Counted from the stretch's first letter, positions 40,950 through 51,056 are shown. The stretch is 64,000 bases of DNA from Nonomuraea polychroma (GCF_004011505.1 NZ_SAUN01000001.1:1984001-2048000); one strand, 5' to 3'. A program made the numbers and translations. The notes: generated from the sequence alone by a model not told the origin.

Positions 40950-43325
40950 GTGACCCACTCCGACGACGCTCTTCTGCCGCTGGACGCCGTGCGGCCGCCG
41001 GCGTCGAAGGACACCAAGGGCGCCGTCGTCCCGGCTCCTGAGCGGCCGGTGGCGAAAGTGGCGGTGGACAGCCCGCTGCCGCACCTCGACCGCCTCTTCG
41101 ACTACCTCATTCCCGCGATCATGCACGAGACGGCCCAGCCGGGGGTGCGGGTGCGGGTGCGGTTCGCGGGCAAGCTCGCCGACGGATTCCTGCTGGAACG
41201 GGTCGAGGAGAGCGAGCACGAGGGCAGGCTGACGCCGCTCGAACGCGTCGTGTCCCCGGAGCGGGTGCTGACGCCGGAGATCGCCGGGCTCGCCAGAGCG
41301 GTCGCGGACCGATACGCCGGCACCCTCACCGACGTGCTCCGCCTCGCCATACCGCCCCGCCACGCCAGGGTCGAGGCGGAGACCCCCAAGCCGGACGATT
41401 CGGACGCCGCCCCGCCGGCCGTGGTGGCGGCGGAGGAGCCGCCGCCGGACCCGAGCGCCTGGGATGCGTACCCCACGGGCCCCTCTTTCCTGGACGCGCT
41501 GCGCAACGGGCGTGCGCCCCGGGCCGTCTGGTCAGCCGTGCCCGGCGCCAGAGGGTGGGCCGGGGCGATGGCCGAGGCCGTGCGGGCGACGCTGGACGGC
41601 GGCAGGGGGGCCGTGGTCGTGGTCCCCGACGGCAAGGACGTGGCGCTGGCCGACGGCGAGTTCACGCGCGTGCTCGGGCCCGGCAGGCACGTAGCGCTCA
41701 CCGCCGACCTGGGTCCCGCCGAGCGCTACAGACGGTGGCTGAAGCTGCTGAGAGGCCAGGTACGCACCGTCGTCGGCACCCGCGCCGCCATGTTCGCCCC
41801 CGTGGCAGAGCTCGGCCTGGTGGCCATCTGGGACGACGGCGACGACCTGCACGCCGAACGCCTGGCCCCCTACCCCCACGCGCGCGAGGTCCTCGGCCTC
41901 AGAGCACACAGGACCGGCGCCGCCATGCTGATCGGCGGATACGCCCGCACGGCCGAGGCCACCCAGCTCATCGCCGGCCGCTGGGCCCGGCCCATCGTGG
42001 CCACCCGCACGCTGATCAGAAGCCTCGCCCCACGGGTGCGGCCCGCCGGAGAGGACGCCGAGCTGGCCAAGGACCAGGCCGCCCGCCAGGCCAGGCTGCC
42101 CAGCATCGCCTGGCGGGCCCTGCGCCAGGGACTGGAGAGCGGCCCCGTGCTGGTCCAGGTTCCGAGGCGCGGCTACCTGCCCGCCCTCGCCTGCCGCCAC
42201 TGCCGGACCCCTGCCCGCTGCACCCTCCCCCCGACCCGCATGGCCCCGGTGCTCTTGGCCGCGGCCGTCCCGGGAAGCGCCGCGCCCGGCGCGGGGTCTC
42301 CGACGGCACTTCCACTGGCCGGCCCGCTCGGCGCGCTCCGGCTGGACGGCCCGACGGCGCCGCCGGTGAACAACCCCACCGGGCAGCCTCCCTTCGGGGG
42401 CCAGGGCGGCTCAGGCGCCCGGGGAGGGCCTGGCGGCTATGAGTCCCTCGGTGGACCGGCGTCCCACGGCACGGCCGGCCCGCACGACGATGGTGCGGGG
42501 GCCGTGGGGCCGTTGGGCGGTGGCGCGGTGCCGGGGGTGCAGGTCGAGCCGGAGCCGTTCTGTCACGGGCCGCTGGCGCTGAGAGGCGGCCACGCCGCCC
42601 CCTACTGCCGCTGGTGCGGGCGGGTGGACGCCGACTGGCGCTGCCCCTCCTGCGGCAGCCCGCACCTGCGCGCGGTGGTCGTCGGGGCCCGGCGCACGGC
42701 CGAGGAGCTGGGCAGGGCCTTCCCGTCGATCCAGGTACGCACGTCCGGCCGCGACGGTGTGCTGGCCTCCGTGCCCGCCACCAGAGCCCTGGTCGTCGCC
42801 ACGCCCGGCGCCGAACCCGTGGCAGAAGGCGGCTACGCGGCTGCCGTGCTGCTCGACGGGTGGGCCCTGCTGGGCCGGGCCGACCTGCGGGCCGGCGAGG
42901 AGGCCGTGCGCCGCTGGATGAACGCCGCCGCGCTCCTCCGCCCCGCCGCCGAGCTGGTGGTGCTGGCGGACGCCGCGCTGCCCGCCGTACAGGCCCTGCT
43001 GCGGTGGGACCCCGTCACCCACGCCGAGCGCGAGCTGGCCGACCGCGCCGAGCTCGGCTTTCCGCCCGCGGTCAGGATGGCGACGCTCACCGGTGCGGCG
43101 AGTGCGGTCCGGCAGATGCTCGACGAGGTGCGCCTCCCGCCCGACGCCCAGGTGCTCGGCCCCGTCCCCGTCGACGACGCCGGCCAGGAACGCGCCATGA
43201 TCCGCGTGCCCAGGAACGGTGGTGGCGCGCTGGCCGCCGCGCTCAAGGGGGCCAGTGGGGTACGCGCGGCGCGTAAGACGCCAGATGTCGTGAGGGTCAG
43301 TGTCGACCCCCTCGACCTGATTTAG
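40950..43325 (+). CDS. priA: Primosomal protein PriA (helicase-motif-deficient, actinobacterial type)
   Basis: Replication-restart protein of 791 residues. The N-terminal DNA-binding domain contains VAVDSPLPHLDRLFDYLIP and RVRVRFAGK. The expected Walker A lysine motif is not found in the VVVVPDGKDVAL region, as in other actinobacterial PriA proteins thought to lack helicase activity. Zinc-ligand cysteines occur as CRHC, ARC (Cys424), CHG (Cys538), CRWC and CPSC. Between Cys424 and Cys538 a 113-residue Gly/Pro/Ala-rich stretch interrupts the zinc region, which in relatives is contiguous. A TAGACG box 7 bases before GTG 40950 suggests a leaderless start. Confidence 0.9.
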   Translation: MTHSDDALLPLDAVRPPASKDTKGAVVPAPERPVAKVAVDSPLPHLDRLFDYLIPAIMHETAQPGVRVRVRFAGKLADGFLLERVEESEHEGRLTPLERVVSPERVLTPEIAGLARAVADRYAGTLTDVLRLAIPPRHARVEAETPKPDDSDAAPPAVVAAEEPPPDPSAWDAYPTGPSFLDALRNGRAPRAVWSAVPGARGWAGAMAEAVRATLDGGRGAVVVVPDGKDVALADGEFTRVLGPGRHVALTADLGPAERYRRWLKLLRGQVRTVVGTRAAMFAPVAELGLVAIWDDGDDLHAERLAPYPHAREVLGLRAHRTGAAMLIGGYARTAEATQLIAGRWARPIVATRTLIRSLAPRVRPAGEDAELAKDQAARQARLPSIAWRALRQGLESGPVLVQVPRRGYLPALACRHCRTPARCTLPPTRMAPVLLAAAVPGSAAPGAGSPTALPLAGPLGALRLDGPTAPPVNNPTGQPPFGGQGGSGARGGPGGYESLGGPASHGTAGPHDDGAGAVGPLGGGAVPGVQVEPEPFCHGPLALRGGHAAPYCRWCGRVDADWRCPSCGSPHLRAVVVGARRTAEELGRAFPSIQVRTSGRDGVLASVPATRALVVATPGAEPVAEGGYAAAVLLDGWALLGRADLRAGEEAVRRWMNAAALLRPAAELVVLADAALPAVQALLRWDPVTHAERELADRAELGFPPAVRMATLTGAASAVRQMLDEVRLPPDAQVLGPVPVDDAGQERAMIRVPRNGGGALAAALKGASGVRAARKTPDVVRVSVDPLDLI

Positions 43326-43374
43326 ACCATTTCCCCGATTCGCTCATCTGGTGACCAGCCGTTAGCGTGCCTCT

Positions 43375-44844
43375 GTGTCGATCGAATGGGTGAACCAGGC
43401 CATCGACGACCTGCGTGCCTGGGGGCGCGCGCGGGAAGTCGAGGTCGATGCGGACGAGGTCCGCCTGCTCTGCGACTACGCCAGCGACTACCTCAACGTC
43501 AACGAACTCGGTGATTTCGCTCCGGAAACCTTCGACGAGCTGCTTCTTTCCATCTATCCGCGCAAGGTCATCGCGCCTCCGGAGAGCGCGCCGGAGACCA
43601 TCGCTGCCGCCCGTAGCCTGGTCGACTACCTCAGCGAGGCGGGCGTGGTGCCCGAGGAGCGGGCGGCGCGGATGCGCGAGCGGCTCAACGACATCGAGCC
43701 GCGCATGCCCGAGGCGCTCGCCGACCCGGCCAACTTCGGCATGGCCAAGAGCCTGTTCAGCTCCATCGGTCCCGAATCACTCGAGCAGTCGATCGCCATC
43801 CCGTCCGGCGAGCTGCCCGACCTGGGTGAGGCGCCCTGCGACTGCCCGGGCTGCGCCCCGCTGCCCGCCGCCAGGCTGGCCCCGCCCGAGGAGCTCCTCG
43901 CCGCGCTCAGGACCGTGCCAATGCTGAAGGAGCGGCCGCTGCCGAGCACCGGCGAGCCACTGCGCGAATGGGCCGAGACCGTCGGCCGCATCCTCGACCG
44001 AGACACGCGCGGCGCGATCACCGGCTCCACCGAGGTCGACGAGGGCCTCTACGACCTGTTCGACATGCTCTACCGGCTGCAGGTGCGCGTGCCCGTCACC
44101 GTGATCGGCGACTACCTCGACGAGATCGCCGGCGACGGCGGACCCGGCCTGGCCGCCGTGCTCGACCGGCTGGCCTGGTGCGGCCTGGTCACGATGGACG
44201 GCGACGACGCGGAGCTCACCCCGCTGGCCGTCTGGGCGCTTCGCGAGCACTACCTGTCGCTCGGCCTCGACGCCCCGCAGGCCCCCGACCTGGCCGAGGC
44301 CGACGCGCGCGGCCTCATCGAGGGCCTGCTCGAAGGCGTGCCGGCCGAGCTCGCCGAGGACGACATCAGCCGCTGGCTGACCGGCAGGACGGCCGGCGAG
44401 GCAGCCGGCGAGCTGCTGGCCGCTGCCTCCGGCGCGCCCGCCGTGGCCCGCGGCATCGCCATCACCATCGTCGACCGGCTCGGCGCGGAAGCCGCGCCCC
44501 AGGTGCGCGACTACCTCGACGACCAGGAGCTGCGGCCGCACGCCATCCACTGGCTGGCCGCCCGCGGCCTGCCCGCGCCCCAGCTCACGCAGGAGGAGCT
44601 GCTCTGGGTCAGCGTCGACATGCTCGCGCTGGCCATGCCCGCGGCCGAGGAGGCCCCCGAGATCTTCGCCGAGAACATGGCCGCCTCCGGACCGCCCGCC
44701 CATCTCATCGAGGAAATGTGGCGCGTCGACCACCCCGACGTCGTCGAGGTCCTGGAGCTGCTCGGACGCTCCATCCCCGACACCACGGTCGCCAAGGCGG
44801 CACGCAAGGCCGCGTTCAAAGCCCGTTCCCGTGCCATCCGTTGA
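43375..44844 (+). CDS. Uncharacterised protein, paralogue A of a tandem pair
   Basis: A 489-residue acidic, mostly helical soluble protein. Residues about 215-489 are homologous to the next gene: RLAWCGLVTMDGDDAELTPL followed by AVWALREHYL resembles a winged-helix wing, and the end VDHPDVVEVLELLGRSIPDT then TVAKAARKAAFKARS resembles a HEAT-like repeat. A small cysteine cluster (APCDCPGCAPLP, about 159) occurs only here. Similar C-terminal halves are, from memory, found in actinobacterial proteins annotated as plasmid pRiA4b ORF-3-like. GTG start. Function unknown; it sits between priA and def. Confidence 0.8.
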   Translation: MSIEWVNQAIDDLRAWGRAREVEVDADEVRLLCDYASDYLNVNELGDFAPETFDELLLSIYPRKVIAPPESAPETIAAARSLVDYLSEAGVVPEERAARMRERLNDIEPRMPEALADPANFGMAKSLFSSIGPESLEQSIAIPSGELPDLGEAPCDCPGCAPLPAARLAPPEELLAALRTVPMLKERPLPSTGEPLREWAETVGRILDRDTRGAITGSTEVDEGLYDLFDMLYRLQVRVPVTVIGDYLDEIAGDGGPGLAAVLDRLAWCGLVTMDGDDAELTPLAVWALREHYLSLGLDAPQAPDLAEADARGLIEGLLEGVPAELAEDDISRWLTGRTAGEAAGELLAAASGAPAVARGIAITIVDRLGAEAAPQVRDYLDDQELRPHAIHWLAARGLPAPQLTQEELLWVSVDMLALAMPAAEEAPEIFAENMAASGPPAHLIEEMWRVDHPDVVEVLELLGRSIPDTTVAKAARKAAFKARSRAIR

Positions 44845-44881
44845 GTACGCTCATGTGACTGCTGTGCAGTAAGTTTCGTGG

Positions 44882-46219
44882 GTGGCCAACAACGTCTTCG
44901 ACCTCTCCGAGCTGCGCAAGCTGATCGATGAGCAGGCCGCGGTGCCGCCACGTCCGGCCGAGGAGCCTCCCGTGGAGGAGCACGAAGCGCTGACGTTCCC
45001 GCCGGTCCTGCTGGCGCCCGACGCCGAGCTGGCCGCGGCGGTGCCCGCTGTGCCTCTCGTGGCCGACGCCATCAGGCTCGCCGCCTGGACGGGCAGCCGC
45101 GACGTGAGCGCCGACGGGCACCTCGGCGAGGGTGACGCGGCGGCCGCCGCCGCGGAGCTCGGCCTGCCCGCCGCCCGGCTCAGGCTCGTCTGGATCGTCG
45201 CCGTCAACACCGGGCTGCTGCGGATCATCGGCGGCCGCGTCTCCCGCGGGCCGCTGTCGATGCGGCTGACGGTCGAGGCGACGCTGGAGTTCTGGGACGG
45301 CGTGGTCATGGACGTGCTCGACCGCGCCGACGAGGGCCTGACCGGGTCGGCCGTGGTCGACGGCCACCTGGCCGAGATGCTCGCCACGATCTACTCCGTG
45401 CGCTCCGGCGTCGCCACCGCCAACCTCGCCAGAGGCATCCTGCAATCCCACGAGGTCGCCTGCGCGCCCGGGCCCGTCGAGATGCGCAGGATCGCCGCCG
45501 CGCTGCCCGCCGAGCTGCTGGAGGCGCTGTCGCTGCTGGCTTACTGCGGCCTGGTCGAGCAGACCCCCGCGGGCCGCACCGCGCTCACCCCGCTCGGCGT
45601 CTGGGCCATCCGCCGCGACCTGCTGCGCGAGGGGCACGACGCGCCGACCACCGAAGAGGTGGAGGTGTTCGCCGACCTGTCGGCGGCCGAGCTGGTCGAG
45701 GCGCTCGCCAAGGGCTCGGCCACGCAGAGCGCCGTCGCCGGCTGGCTGGAGCGCCGCTCGCCGGAGTCGGCCGCCCGCGACCTGATCGAGATCGCCGCGT
45801 CCGGCACGGCCGGCCAGCGCGGCACGGTCGGCGCGATCCTGGAGGAGCTGGGCCCCGAGGCCGAGGCGCCCGTCAGGCAGGCGCTCGACCACCCGATGAC
45901 GCGCCGCTACGCCGCCTCCTGGCTGCACATCCGCGACCTGGAGGCCCCGCCGCTCAGCCCCGAGGACCACACGTGGATCGCGGTCGACTCGCTGGCCGCC
46001 CTCATGCACCTGTCCGGGCCCGCTGCGGGCCGGCTCGACCCGCCCGAGCCGGGAGAGGAGCTGATCAAGCTGGTCGCCGAGATGCCCGGGGTCGGCCACC
46101 CCGACACGATCGCCGTTCTCGACATGCTGGCCACGGCCCACGACGACCAGGCGGTGGCCAAGGCGGCCCGCAAAGCCGCGATGAAGGCGCGGTCGCTCGA
46201 GCACACTAAACTGGGCTGA
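44882..46219 (+). CDS. Uncharacterised protein, paralogue B of a tandem pair
   Basis: A 445-residue acidic helical protein starting at GTG 44882, 37 bp after its paralogue. The shared region includes LLAYCGLVEQTPAGRTALTP, then LGVWAIRRDLL, and the C-terminal GHPDTIAVLDMLATAHDDQ followed by AVAKAARKAAMKARS. The N-terminal third (FPPVLLAPDAELAAAVPAVP region) differs from paralogue A and lacks its cysteine cluster. No signal peptide, membrane helix or catalytic motif is recognised. Function unknown. Confidence 0.8.
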   Translation: MANNVFDLSELRKLIDEQAAVPPRPAEEPPVEEHEALTFPPVLLAPDAELAAAVPAVPLVADAIRLAAWTGSRDVSADGHLGEGDAAAAAAELGLPAARLRLVWIVAVNTGLLRIIGGRVSRGPLSMRLTVEATLEFWDGVVMDVLDRADEGLTGSAVVDGHLAEMLATIYSVRSGVATANLARGILQSHEVACAPGPVEMRRIAAALPAELLEALSLLAYCGLVEQTPAGRTALTPLGVWAIRRDLLREGHDAPTTEEVEVFADLSAAELVEALAKGSATQSAVAGWLERRSPESAARDLIEIAASGTAGQRGTVGAILEELGPEAEAPVRQALDHPMTRRYAASWLHIRDLEAPPLSPEDHTWIAVDSLAALMHLSGPAAGRLDPPEPGEELIKLVAEMPGVGHPDTIAVLDMLATAHDDQAVAKAARKAAMKARSLEHTKLG

Positions 46220-46271
46220 TCAATGCTCGCGGAGCTCGCGGACGCGGAGCTCGAGAAACAGGAGTGACCCC

Positions 46272-46820
46272 TTGGCGATCCAGTCGATCCGGCTGTTCGG
46301 AGACCCGGTGTTGCGCACCCCGGCGGCCCCCGTCGTCGACTTCGACAAGGAGCTTCGCAAGCTGGTCAAAGACCTCACCGACACGATGATGGACGCGCCC
46401 GGCGCGGGCCTCGCGGCCCCGCAGATCGGCGTCGGCCTGCGGGTGTTCACCTACTACGTGGACGACCAGCTCGGCCACCTGATCAACCCCGACCTCGACC
46501 TGTCCTCGGAGCTCGACGAGGAGGGCGAGGAGGGCTGCCTGTCCTTCCCCGGTCTGTCGTTCCCGACGCCGCGCGCGATCCGCGCCGTCGCCAAGGGCTT
46601 CAACATGCACGGGGAGCCCGTCGTGCTGGAGGGCACCGACCTCATGGCACGCTGCTTCCAGCACGAGACCGACCACCTCGACGGCATCCTCTTCATCGAC
46701 CGCATGGACCCCAAGCAGCGCAAGCTGGCCATGAAGGCGGTCCGCGAGGCCGAGTGGAGCGGCCTGTCCGCCCCGGTGGTCAAATACTCGCCGCACGCGA
46801 CCGGCGGAAAGGCGCTCTGA
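46272..46820 (+). CDS. def: Peptide deformylase
   Basis: Removes the formyl group from nascent N-termini. All three motifs are present in 182 residues: [10 protein letters not shown] (about 44-53), EEGCLSFPG (Cys ligand, about 90-98) and QHETDHLDG (His ligands and Glu, about 131-139). Start is TTG 46272 with AGGAGTGA about 6 bases upstream. It is followed by fmt after 4 bp, the usual def-fmt pair. Confidence 0.96.
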   Translation: MAIQSIRLFGDPVLRTPAAPVVDFDKELRKLVKDLTDTMMDAPGAGLAAPQIGVGLRVFTYYVDDQLGHLINPDLDLSSELDEEGEEGCLSFPGLSFPTPRAIRAVAKGFNMHGEPVVLEGTDLMARCFQHETDHLDGILFIDRMDPKQRKLAMKAVREAEWSGLSAPVVKYSPHATGGKAL

Positions 46821-46824
46821 GGGC

Positions 46825-47751
46825 ATGCGTCTGGTCTTCGCGGGCACACCCGAGACGGCGCTGCCGTCGCTGCGCACCTTGATCGACTCGCCGCGGCACG
46901 AGGTGGTGGCGGTCGTCACCCGTCCGGATGCCCAGTCTGGGCGGGGACGCAAGGTCCACCCGTCGCCGGTGGCCGCCCTGGCCGAGGAGTCGGGCATCGA
47001 GGTGCTGCGTCCGCCCAAGGCGGGTGACCCAGCCTTCCTCGACCGGCTGCGCGAGCTGGAGCCTGACTGCTGCCCGGTGGTGGCCTACGGCGCCCTCCTG
47101 CCGCAGTCCGCGCTCGACGTGCCCCGCCACGGGTGGATCAACCTGCACTTCTCGATCCTGCCCGCCTGGCGTGGTGCCGCGCCCGTCCAGCACGCGATCC
47201 TGCACGGCGACGAGATCACCGGCGCGACCACGTTCCAGATCGTCAAGGAGCTGGACGCGGGGCCCGTCTACGGCGTGGTCACCGAGGAGATCCGCACCAC
47301 CGACACCAGCGGGACGCTGCTGGAGCGGCTGTCGGTCTCCGGCGCGGGGCTGCTCGCGGCCACCCTCGACGGCGTCGAGGACGGCGTCCTGGAGGCCCGG
47401 CCCCAGCCGGCCGACGGCGTGACCATCGCCCCCAAGATCAACGTCGACGACGCCCGGGTGGACTGGGCCAAGCCCGCCATGCACGTGGACCGGCTGATCC
47501 GGGCCTGCACGCCCAGCCCTGGGGCCTGGACCGAGTTCAGGGGCCAGCGGATCAAGCTCGGGCCGGTGCGGCCGGCTCCCGGCGAGCGGCTGGCGCCCGG
47601 CGAGATCGCCGCCACGAAGACGACCGTGCTGGTCGGCACCGCCACCGACGCCGTTCTGCTGAGCGAGGTGCAGCCGCAGGGCAAGCGCCTGATGGAGGCC
47701 GTCGAGTGGGCTCGCGGCGTCCGCCCCGACGGCAAAGAGACCTTCGAGTGA
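46825..47751 (+). CDS. fmt: Methionyl-tRNA formyltransferase
   Basis: Formylates initiator Met-tRNA using 10-formyl-THF. The 308 residues contain [13 protein letters not shown] at the N-terminus, the active-site block [20 protein letters not shown] (about 108-127), and [18 protein letters not shown]. The C-terminal domain begins near residue 205. The ATG has GAGGGC-type purines upstream, just after def. The stop TGA overlaps a possible GTG start of rsmB. Confidence 0.96.
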   Translation: MRLVFAGTPETALPSLRTLIDSPRHEVVAVVTRPDAQSGRGRKVHPSPVAALAEESGIEVLRPPKAGDPAFLDRLRELEPDCCPVVAYGALLPQSALDVPRHGWINLHFSILPAWRGAAPVQHAILHGDEITGATTFQIVKELDAGPVYGVVTEEIRTTDTSGTLLERLSVSGAGLLAATLDGVEDGVLEARPQPADGVTIAPKINVDDARVDWAKPAMHVDRLIRACTPSPGAWTEFRGQRIKLGPVRPAPGERLAPGEIAATKTTVLVGTATDAVLLSEVQPQGKRLMEAVEWARGVRPDGKETFE

Positions 47752-47774
47752 CCCGAAGGGGAAGGTCTGACGGC

Positions 47775-49322
47775 ATGAGGGCCAGGAGGGACCAAGGAGC
47801 CGGTGGCGGCGCAGGTCGCGGGGCCGGAGGTGGCGCGGGCCAGCGTGGCAGTGGCGCGGGCCGCGGGGCTGGGCAGTCCGGCGGTGGCGCGGGCCGCGGG
47901 GCTGGGCAGTCCGGCGGTGGCGCGGGCCGAGGGGCCGGGGGTGGTCCTGGTCGGGGGCGCGGGCCCCGGGGGGCGCCGCGCGACCCGGCACGCAACGCGG
48001 CCTTCGACGTCGTACGCGCCGTGGACGAGCGCGACGCCTACGCCAACCTGCTTCTCCCTCGCCTCCTGCGCGAGCGCGGCATCAAGGGCCGCGACGCCGC
48101 GCTGGCCACCGAGCTCACGTACGGCACGCTGCGCGGTCTCGGCACCTACGACGCGATCATCGAGCTGTGCAGCGACCGCATGCCCGACCCCGGCGTGCGC
48201 GACGCCCTGCGGCTCGGCGCGCACCAGCTCCTGCGCATGCGCGTCCCGCCGCACGCGGCCGTCGGCACCACCGTCGACCTCGTACGCCTGCGCATCGGCC
48301 CCGGCGCCGCCAAGTTCGCCAACGCGGTCCTACGCAAGATCGCGTCCAGGACGATCGAGGAATGGCTGCCCATCGTGGCACCGGACCCGGCCGACGACCC
48401 CGTCGGCCACCTCTCCGTCGCCTACGCCCATCCGCGGTGGATCGTCTCGGCCTTCCGCGACGCGCTGGGCGGTGACGACGAGCTGTCCGACCTGCTCGAC
48501 GCCGACAACGCCCGTCCCCTGGTGACGCTGGTCGCCCGGCCCGGGCGCAGCTCGGTCAAGGAGCTCGAGGACGCGGGCGCCACCCCGGGACGCTACTCGC
48601 CCTACGCCGCATACCTGCCTGAAGGCGATCCCGGGCGGATCGAGGCCGTGGCCGGGACGAGGGCCGCCGTCCAGGACGAGGCCAGCCAGCTGGTGACGCT
48701 CGCCCTCACCCGCGTACCGGTCCAGCGGGAGGGCGAGGAGCTGTGGCTCGACATGTGCGCCGGGCCCGGTGGCAAGAGCGGGCTGCTGGACGCCGTCGCC
48801 ACCCACGGCGATCCCTCCGGATTCCCCGGCGGGGCCCGGCTGCTGGCCGCCGACGTGCAGTACCACCGGGCGCGGCTCGTCTGGCAGACCACCCGGCACG
48901 CGTCCGTGGTGACGGCGGACGGGACCGAGCCCGCGTGGCGGCCGGGCGTGTTCGACCGGGTCATGCTCGATGCGCCGTGCACCGGGCTCGGCGCGCTGCG
49001 ACGGCGGCCCGAGGCGCGGTGGCGGCGCGATCCGTCCGGCATCGCCGAGCTCGGCAGGCTGCAGCGGCGGCTGCTCGGCACGGCGCTGGACGCGGTGCGG
49101 CCGGGCGGCGTCGTGGCGTACGTCACCTGCTCGCCGCACCTCGCCGAGACCCACGTCGTGGTCGGGGACGTGGCCGGGCGCAGGGACGACGTCGAGCAGC
49201 TCGACGCCCGCGACTACCTGCCCGAGGTGGAGGGGCTGGGAGACGGCCCGCACGCCCAGTTCTGGCCGCACCGGCACGGCACCGACGCCATGTTCCTGGC
49301 CCTGTTCCGCAAGCGGCCCTGA
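47775..49322 (+). CDS. rsmB: 16S rRNA m5C967 methyltransferase RsmB (Sun family) with RG-rich N-terminus
   Basis: A 515-residue RNA cytosine-5 methyltransferase. A NusB-like RNA-binding domain covers about 75-210 (RNAAFDVVRAVDERDAYANL). The SAM site is DMCAGPGGKSGLL; the two cysteines of the Sun family are in LDAPCTGLGALRR (motif IV) and VTCSPHLAET (motif VI, catalytic). Residues 8-66 form an unusual Gly/Arg/Ala-rich stretch with a repeated GAGQSGGGAGR unit. ATG 47775 has GGGGAAGG about 9 bases upstream; GTG 47748, overlapping the fmt stop, is an alternative that adds nine residues. Confidence 0.93.
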   Translation: MRARRDQGAGGGAGRGAGGGAGQRGSGAGRGAGQSGGGAGRGAGQSGGGAGRGAGGGPGRGRGPRGAPRDPARNAAFDVVRAVDERDAYANLLLPRLLRERGIKGRDAALATELTYGTLRGLGTYDAIIELCSDRMPDPGVRDALRLGAHQLLRMRVPPHAAVGTTVDLVRLRIGPGAAKFANAVLRKIASRTIEEWLPIVAPDPADDPVGHLSVAYAHPRWIVSAFRDALGGDDELSDLLDADNARPLVTLVARPGRSSVKELEDAGATPGRYSPYAAYLPEGDPGRIEAVAGTRAAVQDEASQLVTLALTRVPVQREGEELWLDMCAGPGGKSGLLDAVATHGDPSGFPGGARLLAADVQYHRARLVWQTTRHASVVTADGTEPAWRPGVFDRVMLDAPCTGLGALRRRPEARWRRDPSGIAELGRLQRRLLGTALDAVRPGGVVAYVTCSPHLAETHVVVGDVAGRRDDVEQLDARDYLPEVEGLGDGPHAQFWPHRHGTDAMFLALFRKRP

Positions 49323-49402
49323 GTGCCGCCGGGGACGCCGAACGAATCGCCGCGATCGGTTGATTTGTTGTTCTCAGGGGCAGGTGTGGTCGGATCGATG
49401 CC

Positions 49403-50380
49403 GTGGACTTCCTAGACGACCTTCATAGAGCGGAGCTGGAGCCGATCGTCTGGCTCCAGCAGTGGCCGGACTCGGTGCGGCCGGTGATGGAGCTCGTGTC
49501 CGTGTTCGGCACGGACACGTTCTTCCTGCTGTGCCTGCCCCTCCTCTACTGGTGCGTCGATCCCAGGCTCGCCCTCCGGCTGGCCTTCACGGTCATGGTC
49601 TCCGCGGCGGCCAACGCCGTCGCCAAGCTGGCCGCACACCAGCCCAGGCCTTACTGGATCGACCCCCGGGTGCGCCCGCTCTCCGTCGAAGGCGCCTTCG
49701 GCCTGCCGTCGGGTCACGCCCAGAACGGCACCGCCGGCCTGGGCCGGCTGGCCGTGACGGCGGCCAGGCCCGGGGCATGGTGGACGGCCGGCGGGCTCGT
49801 GACGCTGGTCTGCCTGAGCCGCGTCTATCTGGGCGTGCACTTCGTCTCCGACGTGGTGGCCGGGGTGCTGCTCGGCGCGGCCGTGCTGCTCCTCGTGCTG
49901 AAGCTGGAACGCCCGCTGACGGCGTGGTGGCGAGGGCTGGAGCTCTGGGCGCAGCTGGCGGCCTCGGCCGCGCTGTCCGTGGCGCTGATCGGCGCGGCCG
50001 CGCTGGCCAATGCGCCGTACGCCGGCTGGTCCCCGCCCGCGGCCTGGAGCTCGGCAGGCCAGATCGCACCCGAGAGCCTGACCACGGTCGTCACCATGGC
50101 GGGCGTGCTCTTCGGCACGCTGGCCGGGGCGTCGATCATGCACAGGATCGGCTGGTTCGACGCGGGCGGCCCGCTCGGCCTGCGCGTCGCCCGCTGGCTG
50201 CTCGGCACCGCCGTGGCCGTGCTCATCTGGTACGTCCAGGGCGAGCTGCTGCCCAGGACCGGCGTGGTCGCGTACGCCGGATACGCGGTGCTGGCGCTCT
50301 GGGTGCAGCTGGGGGCACCGGTGACGTTCATCAGGCTCGGGCTGATGTCCCCGGCGAGGCAGGCCCAGCCCGTTCACTAG
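49403..50380 (+). CDS. PAP2-family membrane phosphatase
   Basis: A 325-residue multi-pass membrane protein, about eight helices. The acid phosphatase signature is complete: KLAAHQPRP (motif C1, about 72-80), PSGHAQNG (C2, about 99) and [16 protein letters not shown] (C3, about 134) with its catalytic His-Asp. It probably dephosphorylates a lipid phosphate such as undecaprenyl diphosphate or phosphatidate; the extra C-terminal helices are typical of the YuiD/SgpP-like subgroup of larger PAP2 proteins. GTG start. Confidence 0.88.
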   Translation: MDFLDDLHRAELEPIVWLQQWPDSVRPVMELVSVFGTDTFFLLCLPLLYWCVDPRLALRLAFTVMVSAAANAVAKLAAHQPRPYWIDPRVRPLSVEGAFGLPSGHAQNGTAGLGRLAVTAARPGAWWTAGGLVTLVCLSRVYLGVHFVSDVVAGVLLGAAVLLLVLKLERPLTAWWRGLELWAQLAASAALSVALIGAAALANAPYAGWSPPAAWSSAGQIAPESLTTVVTMAGVLFGTLAGASIMHRIGWFDAGGPLGLRVARWLLGTAVAVLIWYVQGELLPRTGVVAYAGYAVLALWVQLGAPVTFIRLGLMSPARQAQPVH

Positions 50381-50393
50381 ACTGGGGAAAATC

Positions 50394-51056
50394 ATGGCCG
50401 TACAGATCTCGCCCAGCATCCTCGCCGCCGACTTCGCCAGGCTCGCCGACGAGGCCGCCGCCGTGCCCAACGCCGACTGGCTGCACGTCGACGTCATGGA
50501 CTACCACTTCGTGCCCAACCTCACCCTCGGGCTGCCCGTGGTCGAGGCGCTGCGCAAGGCGACCGCGACGCCGCTCGACTGCCACCTCATGATCGCTGAT
50601 CCCGACCGCTGGGCGCCGCAGTACGCCGAGGCCGGGGCGGGCAGCGTGACCATCCACGCGGAGGCGGCCAGGGCCCCGATCCGCACGCTGCGCGAGATCC
50701 GCTCCCTCGGCGCGCGGGCCGGGCTCGCGCTCAATCCGGCCACCGCGGTCGAGCCTTACGAGGATCTGCTCGGCGAGATCGACATGCTGCTGCTGATGAC
50801 CGTCGAGCCCGGGTTCGGCGGGCAGAAGTTCCTCGACGTGGTGCTGCCGAAGATCCGCCGCGCGCGGGCGCTCGTCCAGCGGCACGGCGGGGCCATCTGG
50901 CTGCAGGTCGACGGGGGAGTGGACGCCGAGACCATCGGGCGGTGCGCCGAGGCGGGCGCCGACGTGTTCGTGGCCGGCAGCGCCGTCTACGGCGCCTCCG
51001 ACCCGGTGGCCGCCGTTGACGAGCTGCGCGCCGCCGCCACCCGCGCCATGGCGTGA
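50394..51056 (+). CDS. rpe: Ribulose-phosphate 3-epimerase
   Basis: Pentose-phosphate pathway epimerase, a 220-residue TIM barrel. It starts [13 protein letters not shown] and has the metal ligands in [16 protein letters not shown] (about 31-46) and DCHLMI (about 63), the flexible [12 protein letters not shown] loop (about 138) and the second catalytic Asp in [10 protein letters not shown] (about 172). It lies 13 bp after the PAP2 gene. Confidence 0.97.
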   Translation: MAVQISPSILAADFARLADEAAAVPNADWLHVDVMDYHFVPNLTLGLPVVEALRKATATPLDCHLMIADPDRWAPQYAEAGAGSVTIHAEAARAPIRTLREIRSLGARAGLALNPATAVEPYEDLLGEIDMLLLMTVEPGFGGQKFLDVVLPKIRRARALVQRHGGAIWLQVDGGVDAETIGRCAEAGADVFVAGSAVYGASDPVAAVDELRAAATRAMA

